DNA from: Nemophila menziesii | Taxonomy: Eukaryota; Streptophyta; Magnoliopsida; Boraginales; Hydrophyllaceae | Reading direction: 5' to 3' | DNA length: 64,000 bases | Assembly (NCBI GenBank): GCA_029959085.1 | Contig: JARWIR010000018.1 | Coordinates: 18,351,001 to 18,415,000, forward strand | Shown here: positions 33,019 through 44,985 of the stretch, piece by piece | Numbering within the stretch: position 1 is the stretch's first letter | Layout of the letters: the number at the start of each line of letters is the position of its first letter | Notes under the pieces: model-generated | The model's database searches: none | What the model saw: only the letters and a program-made list of their open reading frames with translations | What the model was told of the DNA's origin: nothing | Translations under genes and position numbers: made by a program

Positions 33019-35438
33019 ATGAGAAGCTATTGGTTAAAAAAACTATCGAAAATCCTCGGCCCAAGACCACCACTTAACTGGTTATTACTATGTCTAGTTA
33101 GTATCCTCGTATTAATTGTCTTATTAACTTCATCTTCTTCAGTTGTATTCGAATCCGTAACTTCAGCTGCTAAACTAGAACTATACACAAGTTATCGTAA
33201 GCTAAAGGAACAAGCCGCTACAGATTATTTGGAGTTAAAAAGCTTATCATTTAACACAAATCGCTTAAAAGATATAGGTCTTTGTAATAAAGAGAGTGAA
33301 AATTATGTACCGTGTTATAACATAACGGCTAATTTATTAGCCGGGTATAAAAACGGAGAAGAATTTGATCGACATTGCGAAATCTCACAAATTCAACAAC
33401 ATTGTTTGGTTCGTCCTCCGAAAGATTATAAAATTCATTTAAGTTGGCCAGCTGGCAAAGATGTTATATGGAGCGGTAATGTTAAATTAAGTAAAGATCA
33501 GTTTCTTTCTTCGGGAAGTATGACCAAAAGGTAATTAATTAATTAATTAATTAATTATTATTTTTACATCAATTTCTTATATCTGATTCGATAGGTTAAT
33601 GTTACTTGAAGAGAATCAAATATCGTTTCGTTCAGATGAAGGTATGATTGTTGATGGTGTAAAAGATTATTCTAATCGTATAGCTGAAATGATAGGTCTC
33701 GGAACTGATTCTGATTTTCTTCAAGCGGGTGTAAGTTTTTCTTTTTTTCTTTTTTTTTTCTGTTTATAGTTTTAAAATTTTTAATTTATGGATTTTTATA
33801 GGTGCATACAGTTTTAGACATTGGATGTGGATTTGGTAGCTTTGGTGCACATTTACTTTCGTTAAAATTAATGACTGTTTGTACATCAGCTTATGAATTA
33901 ACAGGTTCTCAAGCTCAAGTAGCTTTAGAGAGAGGTTTGCCAGCTGTCATTGGAGATTTTATTACAAAACAGCTTCCTTTTCCTTCGTTATCGTATAATA
34001 TGGTACATTGTGCTGAATGTGGAATAGTGTGGGACCAGAAAGGTATTTTTTAAGAATTGTTTTTTCTATATTCTGTGGTAGTAACAACTATTTTATTATT
34101 ACGTATTAGATGGAATTTTTCTTATAGAAGTTGATCGAGTATTGAAACCAGGAGGTTACGTAGTTTTAACCTCACCAAAAAGTATGAATCAAGAAAATTC
34201 TAAAAATGGAAATTCGAATACTATTAGTGAGTTTGCGCATAGATTATGTTGGAATTTTGTATCTCAACAAGAAGAAACTTTTATTTGGCAAAAAACTACC
34301 GATTCTCAATGCTATACATCCAGGTTTCGGTTACTTTTTATAATCATTAAACGAAAACAATATTTATTTATTTATTGAGTTGTGAATTAACAGAAAAGGC
34401 GACATACCATTTTGCGACGAAAAAGATGTACAAACGTATTATAAGCCGCTAAAACGTTGTATAAGTGGTACCACAAGTAAAAGATGGACACCTCTTTATA
34501 ACAGATCTACTAATTCATTAACTTCAAAAGAACTCGAAATTCACGGTTAGAATTTTTAATATCTTAATATTGTAATTTTATGTGTTTTAACGGATTTAAT
34601 TGTTACACAGGAGTTAATCTTGATGAATTTTCAGAGGATTTGGAGTTTTGGAAAAATAATTTAAATAATTATTGGGCATTACTATCGCCAATAATATTTT
34701 CGGATCATCCAAAAAGACCCGGAGATGAAGATCCGTTACCTCCATATAACATGATTAGAAATGTAATGGATATGAATTCTAATTATGGAGGATTAAATGG
34801 AGTTTTACTTGAACAAGGAAAATCAGTATGGGTAATGAATGTTGTACCTTTAGGGAAACGTAATACACTTGCTCTTATATTAGATCGAGGTTTTGCTGGA
34901 GTTTTACATGATTGGTGTGAACCTTTTCCTACATATCCAAGAACTTATGATATGCTTCATGCAAATGGACTTTTATCGCATGTTATTTTGGAAAAATGTA
35001 GTATTGTTGATTTAGTTTTTGAGATGGATCGAATCCTTCGACCCGAGGTAATTTTTATAATTTTTTTTTTATGCATATGAGACCCACTTTGGACTCAGAA
35101 TCATTTTGACTCCAATAAGATTCGATCTCAGAGACCAGATCTCAGGACAGGACATCTTGGTCTCTGCAGAGTAGTCTAACCATTAGACTAACTATTGATC
35201 TTAAAAAAAGAATTGTTTTTTTTTATGTTTTTTGATATTTTTGAATTATAATTATTTTTTCGTGTGATTAATTTTGATGTTGGTATAGGGATGGGTGATA
35301 TTATCGGATAAAGTGGGACCGATTGAGGAGGTAAGGATGTTAGCTACACAAATAAGATGGGAAACGAGGGTAGTTGATCCGGAGAATGGGAATGATCAGA
35401 GGTTACTTATATGTCAAAAGCCTTTTGTGAGAAGATGA
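33019..35438 (+). CDS. QUL1: QUASIMODO2-like (PMT family) Golgi methyltransferase
   Basis: The seven coding exons are 33019-33530, 33595-33730, 33802-34042, 34110-34323, 34394-34545, 34611-35047 and 35289-35438. All introns are GT-AG, and the product is 613 residues. Residues 20-38 form one membrane anchor after a basic N-terminus, as in type II Golgi proteins. The plant PMT domain follows: YVPCYN, HCLVRPP, WPAGKD, the SAM-binding motif VLDIGCGFGSFGAHL at about 220-234, and later IRNVMDMNSNYGG, WVMNVVP, GVLHDWCEPFPTYPRTYD and an intact C-terminus. In Arabidopsis, QUA2 relatives are implicated in homogalacturonan methylation and QUL1/QUL2 in stem vascular development. The KTI12 neighbour is consistent with QUL1/QUL2 orthology. 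The gene looks functional. Confidence 0.93.
33533..33560 (+). repeat. ATTA microsatellite in intron 1
   Basis: About six to seven tandem ATTA units lie directly after the exon 1 donor site of the methyltransferase gene. It is likely length-variable. Confidence 0.85.
35075..35215 (-). repeat. possible tRNA-derived SINE fragment in intron 6
   Basis: On the minus strand, TAGTCTAATGG near 35205-35190 resembles a pol III A box. GAGATCGAATCTT near 35140-35118 resembles a B box, at a plausible spacing. The block is GC-richer than the intron around it. It sits in the 241-bp intron 6 of the methyltransferase gene. The resemblance is partial, and no poly-A or target duplication is clear. Confidence 0.35.
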
Positions 35439-36844
35439 TGATGATTTTTGAATTTAAGTGTATATTAGATGAACGGTGGTTCATGAGGACTTTATATATA
35501 GGCAAATTTATTCTTTCACGAGCTTTATTTCTTTATTGATTTTTGTAATGTAATTGGAATTATGCCTTCATTGATTATTGTGTATCAATTGTAAGAATCG
35601 TGCTCGTAAATATATGTCTGTCTCACACGCTTATTTTCTTTGATTTGTTCTTGTCTCGGCTTTATATTGTATTTCTCGTTTTGTCTTTTTATTGGGAAAC
35701 TGTGATTTTCTCATCGAAAATTAGAAACTGGATAAAATAGCAAGTTATATATAACAATTAACAAGACAAGTTAACTTGCACGATAGTTGAGTAGCGAAAA
35801 GGTTACTACTTATTAAGCTGATAGTCAGGTGTCCTAAAAGGTAGATTACACGGGAAAGTTTAAAAGATGATCCGATTGTAAATTAGTAAAATTCCAAAGG
35901 GAAAATAGTCCTAAAGGGTGCCTATCTTTTCAATATAAGCATCTAAGCAATTTATTGTAATTTGTGCCAATAATTGGTTAAAAGTTCAAAATATGGATAA
36001 GCATCTAAGTTATAGTATTTTGTAATTTATGCTTTATTTAAAAGCAAATAATAAAGATAGATTAATAAATAGACATATTACAATAAATTTATAATTGTTT
36101 TAGTCTACACTTGCGGTTGATAATTCGTTTTTAAGTGAAATAACTAATTGGAAGGGGGGCGGGGAGGAGAGGGGGGGGGGGGACCCAATTACTAGATAAA
36201 AGATTGAGTATCTCTTGTCTAGTAAACCAATTAGTTGTCTTGTGGTGATATGTGAGAAGGAGACTTGAAAACTCTTAGCCAGCTATAGTGTATTTTCAAA
36301 AGTCGGTTGCAAGATGTGTTGTTATTTGTTGTTTGTTGTTTCTGATTGTAGATGCTTTACATCAAATCAATCATTTGTTAGGAGGAAGTGATTATGATGA
36401 TGATTTCGAACTTTTGATACTGCATTTCTGATCCCAACTAATTGTGTTTCTTCTGGTGTAGTGCTACAAAAATTCATGATTATCCATCTAAAAATTGACC
36501 CTGGAAATTACTGGAGACACAAGCAGCAGTAGCAATGTTTAAATTATCATTGAAAGATATTATTAAGACTAGTATTTAAATTGTTTGCTATAGGTAAAGA
36601 ATGATGACTATTGTTAATAGAAATTCTGTTGTCTGGCCTAATAGATAACACATTACGATTACCTGTTACTTCACAAAGTGAAGTACAATTCCCATTATTT
36701 GTAGAGATTCAAATCATCTTCTTAATCCAGTAATTGATTCACTATTTTCCCTAGAAGTATCGTTAGTATATTTATTGAATTCATCACAGGAAATATAATA
36801 TGTTGTTCAGAGGCAGAATATCATGATTTCCATAGAGTTTTTTT
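35439..36844. other. 3' UTR and spacer downstream of the methyltransferase gene
   Basis: The first about 150 bases are the likely 3' UTR. Beyond it, AT-rich sequence holds a G-run block at 36151-36183 and a T-run at 36837-36853, probably the poly-A tail of the minus-strand LINE that follows. No coding region is seen. Confidence 0.5.
36151..36183 (+). other. G-run block, potential G-quadruplex
   Basis: Within 33 bases there are G-runs of 6, 4 and 12, broken only by C, A, AGAGA and similar short spacers. That is enough guanine tracts for a four-stranded structure. It may equally be slippage of a G homopolymer. Nothing links it to a gene. Confidence 0.6.
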
Positions 36845-39440
36845 TTTTTTTTTATGTTTTTCCAAATAAACCAGGTTGCCAGCTCAAGTAAGCTCCTATC
36901 ATTTTCATCACTAAAGTTTTGATATCCATAAGACTTTGAAGGCATGAATCAAACCTTCTTATGGTTGTTGAATTTGAGAGGAAAGTCATAAGAGTTGCAA
37001 GCCAGGTTGTTCTTGAGCTGGAACAATTAAAGAAAATATGCTCTATAGATTCAACAGTATCATCACAAAGTTTACGAAAATTGTTTAGGGCACATCTTCT
37101 ATCAAATTAGGCTTGTTGAGAGGGGAGAGCATTTGTAGCTATCTTTCGAAGAAAAATCTTAAATTTTTGAGGCAGAATAAGATGTCAGAGTTTTTTTCAA
37201 ATGTTTTTATCATTAGTATAAGTGATAGAGGGGCATAATAGACTTTCAGCCTTACAAGCATAAATATTATTATAAACGATAAAGTTATAGCAACTTTTGG
37301 TAGACAAGTTACCCTTAGGTGTATTAGTCCAGCACATGATATCATTATTTTTTTACCTAGGCTTGTTCAGAGTAAGAATTTCATTAGCAGTATGAGCATC
37401 AAAAGTGTTTAATAAAAGATCATTGTTCCATATTTTTTAAGTTCCCACTATAAGTTTAGAATTTTTTTGAAGTTCTGCATTATTTAGATTAGCAATGGTT
37501 TTAGTGGAGTTTAAACTGTGATTATTCTAGATATTTATATGCTTACTATTACCTAGTGACCATTTAACATCCCATTTAACATCATTTTTGAAAGATCACC
37601 GCCTTTTATAAGTGACTTATAACACTAAGAAGAATTATTACCAAATCTAGCATCAATAAAGTCATCATTATAAAAGTATATCCCCCGAAGGACTTTATGA
37701 GCGAGGGAGTTTTTATTTTGGATAAGTTTACAAGCAGTAGAAGTAACAAGTGCAACGTTTAGGGAACAAAAGTTTTTAAAATCCCATACCTCCCTCAAAT
37801 TTTGGAAGCTCTAAGTATTTCCAGTGAATTTTTCTACTTCCTTCGTTAACTTACCAAAAAAAGGCTACCAAACTGCACATAAGTTACAAGTGGTAGAACG
37901 TTTAAGGAAAATAGACATAGTGTATACTGGGATGGATTGGACAATAACTTTAATAAGTGTTTCCTTACCACCTGGAGATAGTAATTTTGTGTTTCAGTGG
38001 TTTAGTTTCTTTAAAACTCTTTCAATAATCCATTCTAAATTTTTTATTTTTGACCTACCCTAGTCAGAGAGAAGGCCAAGATATTTCCAAGATCAAGAAG
38101 ATGATTTATTGTAATAAGATTAGTTAGAGTAGATATATCATGAGTAGGTGTGTTCTTACTATAAATAATCTGCTTTATTAAGATTTATAGTCTGACCAGA
38201 AGCAAAAGGTTACTTACTTATAACATCAAGAAATTACTCAAATTATTCAATATTAGCTATAAGGAAAAACAAACTGTCATCAACGAATAGAATGTGAGAA
38301 ATCTTAGGACAATGTCTAGCAAATTTTATGCCTTAAATACGATTATTGTTTACTTTATCTTTATAAGAGCACTAAGTGAGCGATTGAGTTACAATGCAAA
38401 AGAGGATGCGGGATAGAAGGTCCCTCTGTCTCAAGCCTTTATAAAGACCATGTAGGTTAATGGGTGTACCATTAAGCAAGACGGAGTAAGAAAAAGAAGA
38501 GACACACTCATAAATTAATTTAAGACAACTTTTTGAAAACCCCCATTTTAGCCATCATATCTATGAGAAAATCTCGTTCAACATTTTCAAAGGCTAAAAT
38601 CTCAAGTTTTATAACAACAATATCATTTTTAGAGTTTCTATCTCTTTTAAGATAGGTAATGGCTTCATGAGATATTAATCTTCTTGGGAAAAAGCAGTTT
38701 GGTCTTCATAGATGATATATTTCATAAAAGGTTTGGGGGTACCCACAAAAATGCTAGCAATAACTTTATAGATAAAGTTAGAGAAACTTATAGGACTATA
38801 ATGGCTTATAGTAGCTGACCATCAATTTTAGGAATAAGAGTTATATAAGTACTATTTATAGGGTCAAGAGAGTTGTTATTCTATAAGAAATTAGTAATAA
38901 ACCTCATTAAGTAAGAGTAACCATCAGAGTCGGAGGCTTTGTTGCTACCAAGTGACCAAATCACATCTTTTACTTCAGCAATAGTAACAAGTTTCTCAAG
39001 AGTATCATTCATTTCATATGTCACAATAGGTTCAATTTTTTCTAAGACACTTGAGTAATCTCTTTCACCCACAATAGTAAGAATAGAATTAAAATGTGAT
39101 TTAATAATGTTCTCAATACCAGTAAGGTAAGTACATCAGTTACCCTTATTATTCATAAAGGTAGTGATTCAATTTTTTTCTTGCTTTAGTTGTAGCATAA
39201 TAATAAGAGGTGTTTTTATGACCATATTTAATCCAAATAATTCTACTTCTTTATCTCCAATACTCTTCCTCATTATTCCAAAGCTTTTCAATAATACAGC
39301 TTATCTCATCATAATTAGTATGAATATGAGTATTAAGGCTTTCTAGTTTTTTCATAAAAGAGTTTATGAACTCTATTATTAATTCTTCGTTTTCTAGCCC
39401 ACATGATAATTGCACCACTAGTAGCATTAAGTTTTTACCA
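36845..39440 (-). pseudogene. decayed L1-type LINE ORF2
   Basis: Minus-strand frames follow ORF2 in order from the right. EEEYWRQRS and KYGHKNTSYY lie near 39250-39200. TYEMNDTLEKLVTIAEVKDVIWSLGSNKASDSDGY is at 39050-38890 (normally NKAPGPDG). LLNGTPINLHGLYKGLRQRDLLS is near 38480, and ILFVDDSLFFL near 38270, where the catalytic box is VDDS instead of ADDS. The zinc-binding tail has HIFFN-like sequence near 37020. Frameshifts and stops are frequent and no frame is longer than about 70 codons, so it is one of the older LINE copies here. The T-run at 36837-36853 is its likely poly-A tail. Confidence 0.8.
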
Positions 39441-39454
39441 AAACTAATAAAACC

Positions 39455-39710
39455 TTGTCCAAGGTTATTCAAGTGATAAATCAAGGCATTAAAAATCTGT
39501 ATGTTGAGACAGATTTGAGAGAGTTTGACGTGCTAGTGAAGGGCGGTGGTAACTCTAACACTTGGAATTTCTATACTGGTCGTGATTGTATTGGGATGTT
39601 AAGGAGCCACTTGGGCTTTGAGATACATTTTGTTATCGAGAAACCAATACATGTGCGGACTTATTGGCTAAAAAAGGAGCGGAAATATTGAAATTATTCT
39701 GTATGCATGA
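39455..39710 (+). pseudogene. LINE RNase H fragment
   Basis: The plus-strand frame (39455-39691) contains NLYVETDLREFDVLVKGG, then CIGMLRSHLGFEIHFVIEK, then YWLKKERKY. This is the second half of a plant LINE RNase H domain: the catalytic Asp in the ETD strand and the late region that normally reads R-x-A-N-x-x-A-D. The last Asp is lost by a frame change. It lies back to back with the minus-strand LINE at 36845-39440 and belongs to a separate insertion. Confidence 0.65.
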
Positions 39711-39924
39711 ATTTAATTGTTCGGAACTAGACATTCATTCTTCAAAACATATATTTTATTTAAGAAACAACAAAATTCTCTGTTTCGAACAATGAAGTTC
39801 TTGTTATGAACAAAAAATTTCACGTTCTGCGAGCAGTTGGCCATAAATCTGATCGAAATAAAATTGGATAGGTTATTGAAGGCGGCAGTACTGACCAATG
39901 TTGATGTCAAATAAAAAAATTGGC
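39711..39924. other. short spacer
   Basis: AT-rich sequence between a LINE fragment and a tandem repeat, with nothing recognised. Confidence 0.5.
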
Positions 39925-40660
39925 TAGAGGTGGGGATGGTGTTGGTGGTGGTGGTTGCAGCGCTGATCGTTATTTGCCTGATTTTTTTAAAACAAAACGA
40001 ACATCTGTACGGAGGTGATGGTGGTGATGCAACGGTGATAGGTGGTGGAACCCAATTTTTTTTTCTAAAAATAAAAATTAAAAAATTAATCAGAGATGGC
40101 GATGGTGGCTGCAGTGGTGGTCGGTGGTTGAAATTTGTTTCAAAAGAAGATTTTAAAAAATTTGGTTGGAGGTGATGATGGTGGTAGATATAGTGGTAGA
40201 CGGTAATGGTGGTCGAAATTAAAAAAACTGCTATGTGATGATGATGGTGGCGATGTGGTGTTGGTTGGAGGTTGTAATAAGGTTGTTCAAATTTATATAA
40301 TTTTTTTTAAAAAACAAAACGAAAATCTGTCTGAAGGTGGTAGTGGTGGTGATGCGGTGGTGGTCGGTGGTGGTGTCTGATTTTTATTTTCAAAAAATTA
40401 AAAATTAAAGTAATTGATTAGAGATGGTAGTGGTGACTAGAGTTGGGGGTGGTGAATGTAGTAATAGTGGATGGTTGAAATATGTTTCCAAAGAATATTT
40501 TTAAAAAATTGATGGGAGGTGATGATAGTTGTGGTTGCACTGGTAGATAGACGATGAAAGGGGAAATTAAAAAAGAATGGGGAGAGAATAATTATGGTGG
40601 TGGTAGTATTGTTCGAGGTGGTAATAAAATTGTTTAAATTTAAATAATTTTTTTATATAA
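39925..40660 (+). repeat. two-unit tandem repeat rich in GGTGGTGATGG
   Basis: Two diverged units of about 330-345 bp follow each other. Landmarks occur twice in the same order: ACAAAACGAACATCTGT and ACAAAACGAAAATCTGT (near 39993 and 40315), AATCAGAGATGG and GATTAGAGATGG (near 40089 and 40420), TTGAAATTTGTTTC and TTGAAATATGTTTCC (near 40131 and 40473), and GTTCAAATTTATATAA and GTTTAAATTTAAATAA (near 40285 and 40630). Each unit is full of GGTGGTGATGGTGG-type words on the plus strand. The 81-codon frame inside is compositional. Confidence 0.75.
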
Positions 40661-40765
40661 ATAAATATATAATAAAATAATTAAAAATGTTATATGTAAA
40701 GATTGAGTTATTTTTAATAAAGAATTTTATTTGGAATAAGTTTTTTAATAGTTTGTATTTGATGA

Positions 40766-43700
40766 AGGGAAGAGATCTACTGGGCGGATAGGTCACGACA
40801 ACAGTGGATCCATTTTGGAGACAAGAACACTAAGTTCTTCTTTGCGATTACAGCACAGCGTAGAAACTTTAACAGAATCTCGGCGATCCAAATGACTATT
40901 GGAGACTGGACCCAAGATGAAAGTGAGATTAAAGCACAATTTAATAACTATTATGACTCACTTCTACAATCGCAGGAAGGACCACTACTCACGGAAGCTT
41001 TGAGATGTATAACGGGTAAAGTATCAGAGGCGATGAACGCAAAACTTATATCTATTCCAGACATACAAGAAGTAAAGGACGCGGTGTTTGACATTAGCCC
41101 AGGAAAAGCGCCAGGACCTGATGGGTTTAATGGGAAGTTTTTTCAAGAATACTGGGAGATCATTGGAGAAGACGTGTTTCAAATGGTGGTAGATTTTTTT
41201 ACATATAATACACCGCTGACTGTCCTTAACGAGACACTTATTACTCTTATTCCAAAGGGAGATACTCAATTTGGAGTTGGTGATTATCGGCCGATTTCAT
41301 GCGTTAATGTTATTTACAAAATTATATCCAAAATTCTGGCGAACAGGTTACAAGCTATTATGAATGAGATTACTTCACCTACACAGGCAGCTTTTATTAA
41401 AGATCGGTCAATTCAAGATAATATTATAATAGCACAGGAGGTCTCTTTTTTTATGAAACGCAAACTTAAAAATGAGAAACATTTCGCGGCAATTAAACTA
41501 GATATGGCTAAAGCATATGACCAAGTCCGGTGGGACTTCCTGCGCTTGTTGTTGGAACGGTTGGGTTTCAACATGACCTGGGTTAACTGGATCTGGAACT
41601 GTTTAACAACGGTAACTTTTCAACTTAATATCAATGGGGAACGACAACCAGCTTTTACACCAGGGCAGGGGTTGCGGCAAGGGGACCCTCTATCCCCTTT
41701 GTTGTTTTCCCTTCTTACAGAATCGCTAATTACTCTCATCGAAAACAAGGTTGAAACAGGAAAGATCAAAGGTATCCGTATTACTCGTAATTGCCCAGTT
41801 ATCTCTCACCTTCTTTTTGCAGATGATTCCTTGTTTTTCCTCTCGTTGGAAGGGCAGGAGGTTGAGGAATTTCAGGAATGTATTGACACTTACTGTAGAT
41901 GTTCGGGACAAAAGGCCAACTTTAACAAATCGGCTGTCTGTTTCAGTAAACAGACCCCGGAGAGTATCTGTCAACATATTTCAGAATCATTACATATTCA
42001 AGAAGTGAATGACTTGGGGAAATATTTGGGTATACCACTATGTCATAAAAGGTCAAAGATCGAGACTCTTCAGTGGATTGCAGATAAGGTCTTTAATAAA
42101 GCTCAGGGGTGGATTGCGAAGTTGCTGTCGGAAGGCGGCAAAGAAGTCCTTATTAAAGCTGTCCTTCAGGCTATTCCGACTTATGCTATGTCTATATTTT
42201 CTTTTCCACTTGGTTTTTGTAGGAAACTAACATCGATTATTTCACGATTCTGGTGGAATTCACTGGAAAAAAGGAAGATTCATTGGTTAGACTGGGAGAA
42301 AATGACAGCGGCAAAAGTTATCGGGGGAATGGGTTTTCGAGATATTAAAAGGGCGAATACTGCTCTCTTAGCACGGCAAGCATGGAGAATATTACAGTCG
42401 CCAAATTCTTTGGTGGCACGATTACTTAAAGGGATTTACTTTCCACAAAAGGATTTCTTACAGGTTAAGCTAAGACAAAGTCGTACTTGGTCATGGGCAA
42501 GTCTGATTGAAGGGAGGGACTTATTAGTCGAGCATGGGATCATTCAGATTGGCAATGGAGAATCAACTAGAATTTGGGAAGATAAATGGCTACCATCTGG
42601 AAGAATTAAAGATCATCCACCACAAGCGACGATCACAACGGTAAATTAGTTAATGCAGACTGCGGGGAACAACTGGAACTGGGAGGTAATTGATTCAAAC
42701 TTACCGGAGCCAGTAAGAGAAGAGATTTTTCGGACACCAATTTTGGACAGAGACCTACACGACACTTTTACTTGGCCTTACACAAAATCAGGATCATATA
42801 CCACGAAATCGGGTTACACTACATTAACCAATGAACACTTGGGAAGCCGTACACAAACATCATCACAGGCAACTATTTCTAATTCTAAGTTGTGGACAAG
42901 AATTTGGAAATCAAATGTACCATCCAAAGTTCGTAATTTCACGTGGAAAGCGTGTTGGGATATACTTCCAACACAACTTAATTTGTACCATAAAAATTGC
43001 AGTGACAACTCATACTGTAACTGGTGTGGAGAGATACCGGAAACATGCTCACATCTTCTCTTGAATTGTACTTTTTGTAAACAGGTATGGGCGGGCTCAG
43101 CAATGCAAATTCGTATCCCTGATGAAGAACCACGAAGTATAGGCGACTGGCTGGATCAGATTATTAATCAAACTGATCAATCCATGTGGGACACAAGAGT
43201 TGTGACGGCTTACATATTATTACTGATGTGGAACATATGGAAACAAAAAATGAAATGCTTATATGAAACTGGCACTCCACAAGTTAATACAGTATTACAC
43301 TTAACACATGTCACTATGACTGATCTATTTGGACAGGGCTGGAGTCAAATCCAAACACCAGCGACGGTGGCAGAGGAACAACAACAGCCTACATCAACAG
43401 GCTCAGATTTCCCAGCTGACGTTCAAGTGATATATACGTGTGATGCTGCTTTTAAGACGAAAGCCGAGCAAGGCGGGATTGGGATTGTTCGTAGGGAGAG
43501 AAGTTCCGGAAACCGGCAGGTATACTCATTACCTATCTGGGCGGATTCGGTAACGGAAGCAGAAGCAATGGCAGTGTACGAGACTACTAAACTTGCCTAC
43601 CAAGAAACGGGAAGACGAATCATGATTTGCTCAGACAACCTTGAGGTCATTCAAGGTATTAATATGTTGCCAGCAGCGTGGTGGAAGATTAGACCGTTCA

Positions 43701-43873
43701 TTAGGCAAATTCGGCAGGCAGCTGAGGGACATGGACAGATGTCTTTCAAACACATTCCGAGATGCCAAAATGGGTGGGCTGATCGAGCGGCGCGGAATGC
43801 TAGGCAGCGAACAGTTGCGAGGGGGCAGCAGAATATGCTTGTCCTCGGATTCGGAAGATTGGGAATCGGATGA
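40766..43873 (+). pseudogene. LINE ORF2: reverse transcriptase, zinc domain and RNase H, one in-frame stop
   Basis: One frame of about 1035 codons is interrupted only by TAG at 42647-42649. It opens at 40766 with HFGDKNTKFFF. The reverse transcriptase follows: SPGKAPGPDGFNGKFFQ (about 41095), PKGDTQFGVGDYRPISC, AAFIKDRSIQDNIIIAQE, KLDMAKAYDQVRWDF, GQGLRQGDPLSPLLF and the catalytic FADDSLFFL (about 41815). After the stop come the zinc-binding region (WKSNVPSKVRNFTWK, then CNWCGEIPETCSHLLLNC near 43020-43075) and an RNase H domain with CDAAF, EAEAMAVYE, CSDNLEVIQ and GWADRAARNA, keeping all four acidic residues. The frame ends at TGA 43873. Apart from truncation and the single stop it is intact. 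Confidence 0.92.
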
Positions 43874-43980
43874 TAATCGGACTCGAATGTTATGCACGAT
43901 TGACCAAAAAAAAAAAGAAAAAAAGAACGACTGTAATTTTATTTTCATTTTAAATAAAAATCTTTGAAACTAAAAAAAAA
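40766..43980 (+). mobile_element. 5'-truncated L1-type LINE, the youngest LINE in the window
   Basis: The element keeps the last two thirds of ORF2, a short 3' UTR and an A-rich tail at 43902-43980. The endonuclease and ORF1 are missing at the 5' end, the usual result of incomplete reverse transcription. It ends about 120 bp before the inferred leader of the ELM2 gene. A clear target duplication could not be picked out in the AT-rich flanks. Confidence 0.88.
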
Positions 43981-44099
43981 TAAGAAATAATAATAACAGC
44001 TCACTCAACCGGACCGGTTCATCATTTTACACGCGGTTTTCAAAATAGCAGGGTTTATTTCCTCAATCAACCGATACATCTTCTTACATAAGCTCGTAC

Positions 44100-44985
44100 C
44101 AACCCTTTTCCCCAAAATTAAATCGAAACCCTAACCTCTCAGATCGACATAATCTATTCATCACAGTTCTCGATTCAACCTCAGATCCATACGAACGTTT
44201 CACCCTCTATCGATCGGTACCCATTTCAAACCTTTTTATCAATGTTTTTATTAATTTAGGTTTTACCTTAAAATTCCCGATCTACATATATTAATCCCTT
44301 AATCGATTGATTTTGTCTTGTATTTTACATCCGCTTGTTATGGGATATGATTACCCTATGTCTATTGTACATAATTTTGTTGTTTTGTGTTGATCGATTT
44401 CGGATTTAGGGTTTCGATTGGTACCTCTCGAATTGATCTTAGATCTCTAAGATTCGTTTATAGAATTGCCTAGGGTCATCGTCAATTTCATTTTAACGCT
44501 TAAATTTGTAATTTTTATTGTGTAATTTGTAAAGCTAGGGTTAGGGTCTCGAAAAATTTGGGGCTTTTTTATTTGATCTAATTAATCATCGAAACAATCA
44601 TACTGTTATCCCCAGAAACTATAATTTAATTTTATATGATTTAAAATATTTTTAAAACTATATTTTAAAAATTAAATTAATTTTATAATCATAAAAAACA
44701 ATTTTAAATAATTTTCAAGTTAAAATGATAAAAATGAATTACATTTGTATTCTGATACCAGTTAATTTATTGTTAATTGTGTCTACTTGCTTAAAGTTTA
44801 TCTTATACTTATGCATATACTTGCAATCAATTCTTCTTTTGAAGTGTTGATGCTAATTGATCAAAACATGTAGCTAGTATTTCGTGTACTTTATCTAGTG
44901 TATGAGGTTCAATCAAAACATGTTGTGTTAATCTGCATAATAATGCGTGTTTGATAGTTATTGTGTTGTATTTGCAGTAGAAAAT
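44100..44985 (+). other. inferred 5' UTR and leader intron of the ELM2 gene
   Basis: Pyrimidine-rich leader-like sequence runs from about 44100 to 44216 and includes AACCCTAACC. ATCG|GTACCC at 44217 is a plausible donor, and TGTATTTGCAG at 44977 a strong acceptor 8 bases before the ATG. The 760-bp leader intron is inferred from these signals. Confidence 0.5.

Noticed and set aside
43631..43967. Frames of about 105 codons on both strands at the LINE 3' end
   Set aside because: They overlap the RNase H coding frame, which has clear catalytic motifs. These are shadows.
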